Shown here one piece after another: positions 1 through 6,846 of a stretch of 11,390 bases of DNA. A program made the translations under genes and the position numbers. Every line of letters starts with the position of its first letter. The stretch's first letter is position 1. The notes under the pieces are model-generated. The model made no database searches and was not told where the DNA came from. It was given only the letters and a program-made list of their open reading frames with translations. Source of the DNA: Bacteroidales bacterium (GTDB taxonomy: Bacteria > Bacteroidota > Bacteroidia > Bacteroidales > WCHB1-69); NCBI GenBank assembly GCA_016285615.1, contig JAEERB010000073.1, positions 1 through 11,390 of the forward strand, read 5' to 3'.

Positions 1-271
1 CGATGCAAACTGGGGTAGAATACTTGCTGCTTTAGGTAGAGCAGGAGTAAAAGTAAATCCGGATAAAGTTGATATTTATATTGGTGATGTTATGACTGCA
101 AAAGACGGTATGGCAGTAAAATTTGATGAAAAGAAAGCTAAAAAAATATTACAACAAAAAGAATGCAAAATTACTATAGACGTAAAGTCCGGTGGAAAAC
201 AGTGGGCCAGATATTATACTTGCGATTTTTCTTACGATTATGTGAAAATTAACGGTTCTTACAGAAGCTAA
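1..271 (+). CDS. argJ: ArgJ, glutamate N-acetyltransferase / ornithine acetyltransferase, C-terminal part (5' truncated)
   Basis: This is the last 89 codons of an open frame that enters from the left edge (first full codon at 2) and ends at TAA 269-271. The peptide opens with DANWGRILAALGRAGV, then has DIYIGDVM, and ends in TCDFSYDYVKINGSYRS. These are the hallmark C-terminal blocks of ArgJ: the DPNWGRI-like block and the terminal CDL(S/T)-x-DYVKINxxYRS block. ArgJ transfers the acetyl group from N-acetylornithine to glutamate in the cyclic arginine pathway, and in bifunctional forms also makes N-acetylglutamate from acetyl-CoA. The autocleavage Thr would lie upstream, outside the window. Codon use is strongly A/T-ending and unlike the genes beyond 1166. 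The source lineage is not assigned; the family call is secure, but mono- versus bifunctionality cannot be judged. Confidence 0.9.
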   Translation, partial: DANWGRILAALGRAGVKVNPDKVDIYIGDVMTAKDGMAVKFDEKKAKKILQQKECKITIDVKSGGKQWARYYTCDFSYDYVKINGSYRS

Positions 272-304
272 ATTTAATATATATTATACATTATGTAGTA
301 TTTA

Positions 305-334
305 TTGACTTTTTAGACCAATAAGTAGTAAAAT
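305..334 (+). promoter_or_regulatory. Possible sigma-70-type promoter for atpB
   Basis: TTGACT (305-310) and TAAAAT (329-334) are separated by 18 nt and lie about 40 nt upstream of the atpB ATG. The match to TTGACA / TATAAT is good, but the region is very A/T-rich, so chance matches are likely. No hairpin terminator for argJ is visible in 272-373. The -35/-10 style differs from the Bacteroidota-type promoters found beyond 1166. Confidence 0.35.
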
Positions 335-373
335 CATAATATTATTTTTAAAGAATAAGAAGGAATTTGTAAT

Positions 374-1107
374 ATGACGTTAGCACCAAGTATATTGTTT
401 CATATAGGTAGTTTTCCGGTTACAAACACATTACTTACTACTGTTGTTGTAGATGTTATAATAATCGCACTTGTTATAGCTTTTAATAAATGTCGTTCTC
501 TTTATCCGAAAGGCATTCAAAATATTTTAGAAATGGTTTATGAATATTTCTATAGTGCGACAAAAGAAGTTTCAAGTAAGGTTGATATTATTTATCCGTG
601 GGTCATCACTTTCTTTATTTTTATAGTCATTTCAAACGTTTTAGGCCAATTCCCGGGATTTGAAACAATAAGATTCTATGCAGCCGGTTCAGGTGAAGAA
701 GGTGTACCTTTGTTCAGAACGGCAACCAGTGACTTAAATGTTACACTTGCATTTGCTACCGTATCGATAATTATGTGTCATTTTTATTCGATAAAATATA
801 CCGGAATAAAAAGTTATATAGGCAGATTTGTTTCGTTAAGTCCTATTTTCTTGTTTGTAGGTATTTTGGAATTTATCGGTGAATTTACAAAAGTTATATC
901 TTTGTCTTGCAGGTTGTTTGGAAACCTGTTTGCGGGGGAAAGTGTTATGGGAACAATTTCTTCTATGTGTTTGGTATTCCGTTACCGTTTTTCTGTGTTC
1001 CCATACCGTTTATGATGTTGGAATTGATGGTTGCCGTTATTCAGGCAATAGTTTTTGCTATGCTTACAATGGCATTTATGAGCATAATGATTGAAAAAAG
1101 CCATTAA
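374..1107 (+). CDS. atpB: F-type ATP synthase subunit a (AtpB), interrupted by a frameshift
   Basis: Subunit a is the membrane half-channel protein of the Fo proton (or Na+) motor. The first frame (374-1015) gives several hydrophobic helices, PLFRTATSDLN, and the hallmark SLSCRLFGNLFAGE. R180 and N184 there match the essential E. coli R210 and N214. After residue about 195 this frame becomes nonsense and stops at 1015. The expected last helix, with FMMLELMVAVIQAIVFAMLT and its conserved Gln, continues in another frame up to TAA 1105-1107. Restoring one missing base between about 945 and 1005 gives a 244-residue protein, a normal length for non-Bacteroidota AtpB. The start ATG 374 has an AGGA-type Shine-Dalgarno sequence at 360-364. 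All key residues survive, so a consensus error or a very recent mutation is likely. Bacteroidota AtpB is usually much longer, so this gene is foreign to the rest of the window. Confidence 0.88.
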
Positions 1108-1133
1108 AAAATATAAATTGCAGTTTGTTGTTG

Positions 1134-1168
1134 TTAATTATAAATTATAAATTATAAATTGTAAATTA
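1134..1168. repeat. Five-unit TAAATTA-type 7-bp tandem repeat at the composition boundary
   Basis: Five 7-bp units follow each other: TTAATTA, TAAATTA, TAAATTA, TAAATTG, TAAATTA. The last unit contains the TAA stop codon of the GH2 gene on the - strand (1166-1168). The gap 1108-1165 otherwise holds only A/T-rich sequence, with no gene and no hairpin terminator. A/T-rich short-word repeats also occur in the gap 9006-9164, so the tract probably belongs to the Bacteroidota side. It could have allowed a false assembly join to the A/T-rich argJ-atpB fragment. Confidence 0.85.
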
Positions 1169-3046
1169 CTTCATCGCTCCTATCACCCCTTGGTTGACGG
1201 CTTTCATCTTGGCGGGGTTCAATTTCACCACTTTGCGGTCGTAAGTTATCAAACCGTTGGTTTCCGTTTCCACATCGGTGGTTTGCGTATAGACGGCGCC
1301 CGTGATGCCCACTTTGATGTAGTCCTTCAGCATCTCAGCATAATCGGCATACTTATTGAACACATCATCAGCATTTTGCATTTTCAGGTAGGAATAGTCG
1401 CCCTCTTGCTTCCAAAGATGACCATTTACTCTAAAGCCGATGCCGCCGTACTCGCCAATCACATTCATATAATCGCGAATGAAGACGCGCAGGCTGGGTT
1501 CAGGATATGTGTGATAATCAATGATATTGCCACAATTTCTAAAGTTGCCGCCCGAAGCGGGATTGAGATAACGCGTACTGTCGCACTGGTAGGTAAAATC
1601 GGTCACCTCCTTCGTGTCAAACTGACCCCACGCTTCGTTGAAAGGCACCCACATCACAATGCAGGGGAAGGCTTGGTGCTGGTCGATAATCTCTTTCCAC
1701 TCTTTGTAGAAATTGGCTTTCCACTCCTCAGGAATCACCTCGTCGGTGCCCAGGCCGTAAGAAGTGCGTTTCTGGCTGTGCTCCCACTTGGCTGTATGAT
1801 GACTGGTACCGCACACCATCGACGGCATATCCTGCCAAACCATGATGCCATACACATCGCACCAATAGTACCAGCGGTCGGGTTCTACCTTTACATGCTT
1901 ACGTATCATATTGAAGCCCAACTCTTTGGTCTTGACAATATCAAACTTCAGTGCTTCGTCGGTCGGTGCTGTGTAAAGGCCGTCGGGCCACCAGCCCTGA
2001 TCAAGCGGACCATAGTGGAAAATAGGCTGGTTGTTGAGCGCAAAGCGATGGAAGCGGCGACCATCGACAAACTCCGAGAGTTTGCGCATGGCGGTGTAGC
2101 CTTGAATCTGGTCAACAACCTGGCCGTCGCGCACCAGGGAAATGCGCAATCCATACAAATAGGGACTGTCGGGCGACCACAATTTAACATTGGGCACCGT
2201 TAGAGTCACCTCTTTGCCTTCCGTTTCTGCCGAAGCAATAACGGTGGTGGAAGGTCTTTCAGGTGAATAGCCCTCGCCTCCCGACAGCAGTTCAAAGCGA
2301 AGTTTGTCGCCCGTCTGGGGCATGACCTTCTCCGCAGCTATGTGCAGTTGCTGCTTATCGATGTCCGATACTACGGTATAGCGTTGCAGATGAGAAGCAT
2401 TGACCGGCTCCAGCCAAATGCTCTGCCAGATGCCAGTTACGGGCGTATAGTAAATGCCTCGCGGTCTATCCACCTGCTTGCCTTTGGGCTGAAAAGATTT
2501 GTCGCCGCCGTCGGTCACCTTGATGACCAACTCTTGCTTGCCACTCTTGAGCAGATACGGGGTAATGTCTATCGAAAATGAGGCATAGCAGCCCGTGTGT
2601 TCGCCAGCCTTCCGGCCATTGACAAACACTTCTGCTTTCCAGTCGGCAGCGCCCACATTCAACAATATGTGCTTGCCATTCCAGTTCTTAGGCACCGTAA
2701 TCGTGCGATGATACCACAGCGCCTCTTCGTCGCTAACGCGTTTACCCACGCCCGATAGCGCCGACTGCACGGGAAATGGCACCAAAATCTTGCCATCCCA
2801 CTTTTTCTGATACAATAGCTGAAGGTCTGCATTGGCAAAGGTGATAGCATAATCCCACTGACCGTTCAGCGAAAGCCAATCCGTGCGCACCATCTGCGGC
2901 CGCGGATATTCGGGATGCACATTCAACGGATTCAGATTCTCACCCCACGGAGTGAGGATATTGTCACCAGCAGGACGCCACGTTTGGGCCTGGAGACCAC
3001 TCAGCGTCATCGCCAAAACAAAGAATAGAAGAACAATTCTTTTCAT
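1166..3046 (-). CDS. Secreted glycoside hydrolase family 2 enzyme (beta-galactosidase/beta-glucuronidase type)
   Basis: A 626-residue retaining beta-glycosidase of family GH2. Residues 1-20 form a Sec signal peptide ending LQA, followed by QT, so it is probably periplasmic or exported. About residues 45-215 are the N-terminal jelly-roll domain (NGQWDYA, WYHRTI, VFVNG, GIWQSIWLEP). About 219-330 are the Ig-like domain, and about 332-620 the TIM barrel (GFNMIRKHVKVEPDRWYYWCD, MVWQDMPS). The acid/base is expected at E471 in the VPFNEAWGQ motif, the nucleophile at E532 in VIGEYGG. Both are present, so the enzyme should be active. The substrate cannot be read from sequence. No SusC/SusD pair or regulator is adjacent, so it is not in a visible polysaccharide utilisation locus. 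The 68-nt gap from the HD gene holds its own -7 box. ATG 3046 is chosen because it gives a complete signal peptide. Confidence 0.9.
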   Translation of the reverse strand: MKRIVLLFFVLAMTLSGLQAQTWRPAGDNILTPWGENLNPLNVHPEYPRPQMVRTDWLSLNGQWDYAITFANADLQLLYQKKWDGKILVPFPVQSALSGVGKRVSDEEALWYHRTITVPKNWNGKHILLNVGAADWKAEVFVNGRKAGEHTGCYASFSIDITPYLLKSGKQELVIKVTDGGDKSFQPKGKQVDRPRGIYYTPVTGIWQSIWLEPVNASHLQRYTVVSDIDKQQLHIAAEKVMPQTGDKLRFELLSGGEGYSPERPSTTVIASAETEGKEVTLTVPNVKLWSPDSPYLYGLRISLVRDGQVVDQIQGYTAMRKLSEFVDGRRFHRFALNNQPIFHYGPLDQGWWPDGLYTAPTDEALKFDIVKTKELGFNMIRKHVKVEPDRWYYWCDVYGIMVWQDMPSMVCGTSHHTAKWEHSQKRTSYGLGTDEVIPEEWKANFYKEWKEIIDQHQAFPCIVMWVPFNEAWGQFDTKEVTDFTYQCDSTRYLNPASGGNFRNCGNIIDYHTYPEPSLRVFIRDYMNVIGEYGGIGFRVNGHLWKQEGDYSYLKMQNADDVFNKYADYAEMLKDYIKVGITGAVYTQTTDVETETNGLITYDRKVVKLNPAKMKAVNQGVIGAMK

Positions 3047-3069
3047 ACAAGAAGATTTTTTATTGCGAA

Positions 3070-3077
3070 CAAAGATA
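3070..3077 (-). promoter_or_regulatory. Bacteroidota-type -7 box for the GH2 gene
   Basis: TATCTTTG on the - strand fits the Bacteroidota TAnnTTTG -7 consensus and lies 23 nt before the GH2 ATG. No TTG-type -33 element is seen 19-21 nt further upstream; that position is filled by the repeat word at 3090-3102. The promoter is therefore likely but only half supported. Confidence 0.55.
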
Positions 3078-3089
3078 AGAAAAAGTTAT

Positions 3090-3114
3090 GAAGTGAATAG
3101 TGAGTGGTGAGAAG
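3090..3114 (+). repeat. GAAGTGAATAGTG repeat word in the HD/GH2 gap
   Basis: The gap contains GAAGTGAATAGTG (3090-3102) followed by AGTGGTGAGAAG, a quasi-periodic run of GTGA/GTGG words. It abuts the HD gene stop codon (3115-3117). The same 13-mer occurs in opposite orientation at 9142-9154, next to the rlmH stop codon. Confidence 0.7.
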
Positions 3115-3735
3115 TTAAATCTCTTCTTCATAAAAAACGTTAAACGCTTCTCTTCGACTGGTAGGGTCAGCTATCACTTCACGCAGTTCTTTCAGTTGTT
3201 TTTCCTTGCCAGAGCCGGCAATCCACAGTTGAAGATAGCCGCCTTCGGCGTACTTCTCCTGCAAGTGCTGACAGAAGCGCTCGTACTGCTCTTCCCTGCC
3301 CAATTCGGGATAGTGCTTCAAGCCGAACTGCACCGTCCTCTTCAGTGGTGTCAGGTTGGTCAGGTTGCGGTCGGCATCGGCAACAATGCGGCCATAGACG
3401 GTGCGCGGCGGATTTTTCGACGAGGCGCGATGGTCTTCCACCGCCTCCTTCATCACTTGCAACTGCTCCTCTGTAAACCATTTCCGCAGGTTGGCGTCAG
3501 CAAACAGCAATCGCGCCGAGGTCAAGTGATGCATTTCGCGACCTTCGGGCATGCCAGCATCGTGATAAGCGGCCACCACATACGCCATATTGGCATCAGC
3601 ATGACAGAAGTCGGCCAGTTCCAGACTGTCGCGGATGACGGTGCGTACATGATCCTCGCCATGCGCCCTATCGAAACTCTTATACAGCGGAATGACCGCC
3701 GACTCTACATAATCAACAATTTCAGGATTCACCAT
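3115..3735 (-). CDS. HD-domain metal-dependent phosphohydrolase, specific substrate unknown
   Basis: A 206-residue cytosolic protein with no signal peptide or membrane segment. The HD superfamily signature is present in order: FDRAHGEDH (H25, H29), the central AAYHDAG (H58-D59), the EDHRAS helix (H102) and ADADRN (D120/D122). These supply the metal-binding His and Asp residues. HD proteins of this size hydrolyse nucleotides or other phosphoesters, but the substrate cannot be inferred here. The C-terminal third is charged and has no recognisable domain. The gene begins about 17 nt beyond the aquaporin terminator, and no TAnnTTTG box is visible in that gap. Its expression may depend on read-through or on an unusual promoter. 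The family call is firm; no finer function is claimed. Confidence 0.85.
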   Translation of the reverse strand: MVNPEIVDYVESAVIPLYKSFDRAHGEDHVRTVIRDSLELADFCHADANMAYVVAAYHDAGMPEGREMHHLTSARLLFADANLRKWFTEEQLQVMKEAVEDHRASSKNPPRTVYGRIVADADRNLTNLTPLKRTVQFGLKHYPELGREEQYERFCQHLQEKYAEGGYLQLWIAGSGKEKQLKELREVIADPTSRREAFNVFYEEEI

Positions 3736-3752
3736 AGTTTATCATTATCTAT

Positions 3753-3800
3753 AAAAAAGAAGTTGAATGAACGGGACACACTGTTCTCACTCATTCAACT
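3753..3800 (-). terminator. Intrinsic terminator downstream of the aquaporin gene
   Basis: A perfect 10-bp inverted repeat, AGTTGAATGA (3761-3770) and TCATTCAACT (3791-3800), has a 20-nt loop. On the - strand it is followed by TCTTTTTTAT (3760-3751). This is a stem followed by a U-tract placed 37 nt after the aquaporin stop codon, as expected for rho-independent termination. The stem is A/T-rich, so efficiency may be moderate. A second small hairpin lies between it and the gene: TTGCC/GGCAA with a 4-nt loop, 3812-3825. Confidence 0.75.
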
Positions 3801-3836
3801 CCTCGAATTGATTGCCTTACGGCAAGTTAAAGTCTA

Positions 3837-4541
3837 TTATTCTTCAGGTTTTGCTTCCTCTTTCTTGCAGCAGCATTTGCATTCACTGCTGAGGCAACGC
3901 CAGATGTAGGCAGCGATACCGGCACCTACCAGCGGAGCGAGGATGAAAATCCAGAGGTCAGTCAGACCAGCGCCACCGTCCAGAACGGCTACTGCCAACG
4001 AACGAGCGGGGTTAACTGAAGTGTTGGTTACAGGAATAGAAACCAAGTGGATCAAGGTCAGAGAGAGACCGATAGCGATACCGGCGAAGCCTGCGGGAGC
4101 TTTTTCGCTGGTGGCACCGAAGATAACCAACAGGAAGATGCAGGTCATCACAACTTCAGTGATCACAGCAGCTGTTGTGGAATAGCCAAGGCCGTAGGGG
4201 TCAACGCTGTTAACTGCCAAGCCGTCGCAGTGGCCAACAATCAATGCCAACAGACCGGCACCGATGAAACCACCGATGATTTGGAACAACATGTAAAGGA
4301 GAGCATCCTTGCCGCCGATTTTCTTGTTCATCCACATAGCGAATGTGATAGCGGGGTTGATGTGGCAGCCAGAGATGGGTCCAATAGCGTAAACCATTAC
4401 CATTACTGATAAACCGAAAGCGAGGGATACACCAGCAAAGCCGATGCCCAGATCGGGATAACCGCAAGCAATGGCAGCGCTACCGCAGCCCATGAGAACC
4501 AGTACCATCGTACCGATCATTTCTGCAAAGTACTTTTTCAT
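3837..4541 (-). CDS. aqpZ: Aquaporin Z-type water channel
   Basis: A 234-residue member of the MIP family that conducts water across the inner membrane. The two half-helix motifs are intact: INPA at residues 61-64 and VNPAR at 176-180. The selectivity filter can be read by spacing against E. coli AqpZ (F43, H174, T183, R189): here F42, H165, T174 and R180. This is the narrow water-selective filter, not that of a glycerol facilitator such as GlpF. Six hydrophobic segments are evident. The C-terminus is odd: C216, C221 and C223-C225 form a cysteine cluster followed by a charged KKEEAKPEE tail. The gene has a consensus promoter upstream and a terminator downstream, so it is probably monocistronic. 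Length and start (MKKYFAEMIGT) are typical. Confidence 0.93.
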   Translation of the reverse strand: MKKYFAEMIGTMVLVLMGCGSAAIACGYPDLGIGFAGVSLAFGLSVMVMVYAIGPISGCHINPAITFAMWMNKKIGGKDALLYMLFQIIGGFIGAGLLALIVGHCDGLAVNSVDPYGLGYSTTAAVITEVVMTCIFLLVIFGATSEKAPAGFAGIAIGLSLTLIHLVSIPVTNTSVNPARSLAVAVLDGGAGLTDLWIFILAPLVGAGIAAYIWRCLSSECKCCCKKEEAKPEE

Positions 4542-4602
4542 AACTAAAAGATTTAGGTTAATAATAGGTTTGAAAAGTCTCTTTTAAGATTTTTTAAGAA
4601 TG

Positions 4603-4633
4603 CAAAAATAATGATTTTTATTCAAGCATCAAA
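4603..4633 (-). promoter_or_regulatory. Consensus Bacteroidota promoter for the aquaporin gene
   Basis: On the - strand a TTTG -33 element (4633-4630) is followed, after exactly 19 nt, by TATTTTTG (4610-4603). This fits the TTTG-N19-TAnnTTTG consensus of the Bacteroidota primary sigma factor. The predicted leader is about 55 nt and A/T-rich, with no clear Shine-Dalgarno sequence. The promoter lies in the gap after the DPP IV stop codon, which shows no hairpin terminator of its own. Confidence 0.75.
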
Positions 4634-4638
4634 AAAAA

Positions 4639-6822
4639 CTATAAATTTTCCAACAAGAAATTGGTCAGCTTGGTGTACAACTGATAACGTGTGTTGCCAC
4701 CGTAGATAAAGTGGTTCTTGTTGGGATAGAAGAACTGCTCGTACTGCTTTTCGGCCACGTTGAGCTTGGTTACCAAGTCCATAGAGTTCTGGAAATGAAC
4801 ATTATCGTCGCCAGTGCCATGCACTAACAGGTATTTGCCATTCATCTCTGCGGCGTGGGTACACGGCGAGTTATCGTCGTAGCCCGAAGGGTTGTCCTGC
4901 GGTTTTTGCAAGAAGCGCTCGGTGTAGATATTGTCATAGTAGCGCCAGTTGGTCACCGGAGCCACCGACATGGCCATCTTGAAGGTGCCGTCGCTCGTGA
5001 ACATCGAAAGGCTTGACAGGTAACCGCCGAAGCTCCAGCCCCAAATGCCGATGCGATCCCTATCCACATACGGCAGCGACTGCAAATAGTGGGCTGTGGC
5101 AATCTGATCGATGGCTTCGTACTTACCCATCTGCTTGTAAATCACTTTTTTGAAAGCATCACCACGGCCTGCCGTGCCACGACCGTCCACACAAACCACC
5201 ATATAGCCTTTCTGTGCCAGCATCTGGTACCACGCATAGTCGAGCACACGCGTGTAGGCGTTGAACACCTCTTGCGAGCCAGGACCGCCATAGCAGTACA
5301 TCAGCACAGGATATTTCTTCGTAGCATCGAAATTGGCAGGCTTCAGCATCCAGCCATTCAACTGTACACCTGCATCGGTAGTGAATGAGAAGAGTTCCCT
5401 ATCCACAAAACCGTAATCCTTCATCACATTGCGATAGCGCTCATTGTCCTCCAGTGTATAAAGTTTTTTGCCTGTATTGTCGTACACAGCATACACACTC
5501 GGCGTGTTGGCATTGGAATAGTTGTTAAGATAGTAATGCGAATTGGTGGTGAACGTCGGCTCATTCCAGCCTGTGCCATCAGAAAGCATCTTCTTCTTTC
5601 CACCCTTAAAATCAATTACATACAAATCCTTATTCAACACATTGGCTTCATTCGACAGATAATAGATACGCTGTTTTTTCATATCCACCGACGCAATATC
5701 TTGCACTTCAAACTCACCCTTGGTCAGTTGGGTAATAGTGCCGTTGAACTCCACTTTATATATATGGTTGAAGCCGTCGCGCTCGGAAGTGAGAATCACA
5801 CTTTTGTTATCCTCCAAGAAATAGTAATTGTGTGTCACGTCCAGCCAAGCCTCGTTTTTATCGGTGAAGACGATGTCGGTTTTGTGAGTCAATGTATTAT
5901 AACGGAAGAAATCCAACTGATTCTGCAAACGATTCAATTTCAGCACAATAAACTCAGTTGAGTTGGACAGCCAACAGATGCGCGGATAGTAGCAGTCGGT
6001 GTCGTCATCCAAGGTAATCTCGCGACTGCTGTTCTGGGCCACGTCATACAGATGAATGGTGACGATGGAATTATCCTCGCCAGCCTTAGGATACTTATAC
6101 ACAAAGGTTTCAGGATAGAGTTGGCCCCACATCGTCATCGAGAACTCTTTCACGCGGCTCTCATCAAAACGAAGGTAAACCATCTTGTTGCCATCGGGCG
6201 ACCACCAGAAGCACTTCGACATATCGAGTTCCTCTTCATGCACCCAGTCGGCGAAACCATTGAGAATAGCGTTCTCGCGGCCATCAAAAGTGACTTGCAC
6301 TTCTTTTTCAGTCAACAGGTCATAATAGAAGATATTGTAGTCGCGCACGTAAGCCACGCGGTTGCCGTCAGCCGAGAAAGAAGCGAAACTAACTTTCTGA
6401 TCGGGTGAAATGAAGTGCACTTTGCCGTTTTTCAAATCATAAACATAATAATAGGCACATGTCGAGCGGCGATAAATGCTTTCCATATCCGAAGCGAAGA
6501 GAATCTTGGTCTCCGACTTGTCGAAGCGGTACTGCGACATCTTATCAAGCGACAACTTGCCGCCCGAAGCGGTACTCAAGTCGCTCATATTCATAATAGT
6601 ACCCACTTCCTTGCCCGTCTCGAAGCTATATTTCATAATGGCAAAACCATTCTTCACAGTATAGTAATCGCCATTGGGCATGGTAGCAAAACCGGGCACT
6701 GAAGAGGGATAAAAGGTGCCACTCTTCCAGATTTTTTCCAAGGTAATTTCTTTGGTTTGTGCCTGCATAGTCATCGTCAGGGCACAAAGCATCAAGGTGA
6801 TAAAAAAGAATATTTTTTTCAT
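4639..6822 (-). CDS. Exported dipeptidyl peptidase IV, peptidase family S9B
   Basis: A 727-residue serine peptidase that removes N-terminal dipeptides, usually X-Pro or X-Ala. A longer frame reaches a TTG at 6831, but ATG 6822 gives a clean signal peptide, MKKIFFFITLMLCALTMTMQ then A, followed by QT. Numbering is from that ATG. About residues 50-480 form the beta-propeller, with the EEE cluster (196-198, in DWVHEEEL) that anchors the substrate amino group. About 490-727 form the alpha/beta hydrolase domain. The oxyanion Tyr is Y511 (YGGPGSQ) and the catalytic triad is S597 (GWSFGGY), D672 (GTGDDNVH) and H704 (KNHFIYGG). All are present, so activity is expected. No lipobox is seen, so it should be periplasmic or anchored by other means. 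It begins 24 nt after sufD and probably shares its transcript, which is functionally unexpected. Confidence 0.93.
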   Translation of the reverse strand: MKKIFFFITLMLCALTMTMQAQTKEITLEKIWKSGTFYPSSVPGFATMPNGDYYTVKNGFAIMKYSFETGKEVGTIMNMSDLSTASGGKLSLDKMSQYRFDKSETKILFASDMESIYRRSTCAYYYVYDLKNGKVHFISPDQKVSFASFSADGNRVAYVRDYNIFYYDLLTEKEVQVTFDGRENAILNGFADWVHEEELDMSKCFWWSPDGNKMVYLRFDESRVKEFSMTMWGQLYPETFVYKYPKAGEDNSIVTIHLYDVAQNSSREITLDDDTDCYYPRICWLSNSTEFIVLKLNRLQNQLDFFRYNTLTHKTDIVFTDKNEAWLDVTHNYYFLEDNKSVILTSERDGFNHIYKVEFNGTITQLTKGEFEVQDIASVDMKKQRIYYLSNEANVLNKDLYVIDFKGGKKKMLSDGTGWNEPTFTTNSHYYLNNYSNANTPSVYAVYDNTGKKLYTLEDNERYRNVMKDYGFVDRELFSFTTDAGVQLNGWMLKPANFDATKKYPVLMYCYGGPGSQEVFNAYTRVLDYAWYQMLAQKGYMVVCVDGRGTAGRGDAFKKVIYKQMGKYEAIDQIATAHYLQSLPYVDRDRIGIWGWSFGGYLSSLSMFTSDGTFKMAMSVAPVTNWRYYDNIYTERFLQKPQDNPSGYDDNSPCTHAAEMNGKYLLVHGTGDDNVHFQNSMDLVTKLNVAEKQYEQFFYPNKNHFIYGGNTRYQLYTKLTNFLLENL

Positions 6823-6846
6823 ACCAAACAACTATATATCAAATAA

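Noticed and set aside
305..1107. Horizontal transfer of argJ-atpB into the Bacteroidales genome
   Set aside because: There are no mobility genes or target duplications, and a second core ATPase subunit a gene is an unlikely cargo; misassembly explains the pattern better.
1134..1168. TAAATTA repeats as a CRISPR array or integration (att) site
   Set aside because: Units are 7 bp, contiguous and without spacers; there is no integrase, tRNA or cas gene nearby.
1190..2203. 337-codon open frame on the + strand opposite the GH2 gene
   Set aside because: It is antisense to a gene with clear GH2 domains and catalytic residues; its translation shows no family motif and has a His/Val/Ile-rich composition typical of antisense frames.
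3100..3909. 269-codon open frame on the + strand over the HD gene
   Set aside because: It runs across the HD gene, the terminator and the aquaporin 3' end, and so would ignore three supported features; no domain is visible.
6820..6831. TTG at 6831 as the start of DPP IV
   Set aside because: The in-frame ATG at 6822 gives a standard signal peptide with Lys-Lys directly after Met; the three extra residues add nothing.
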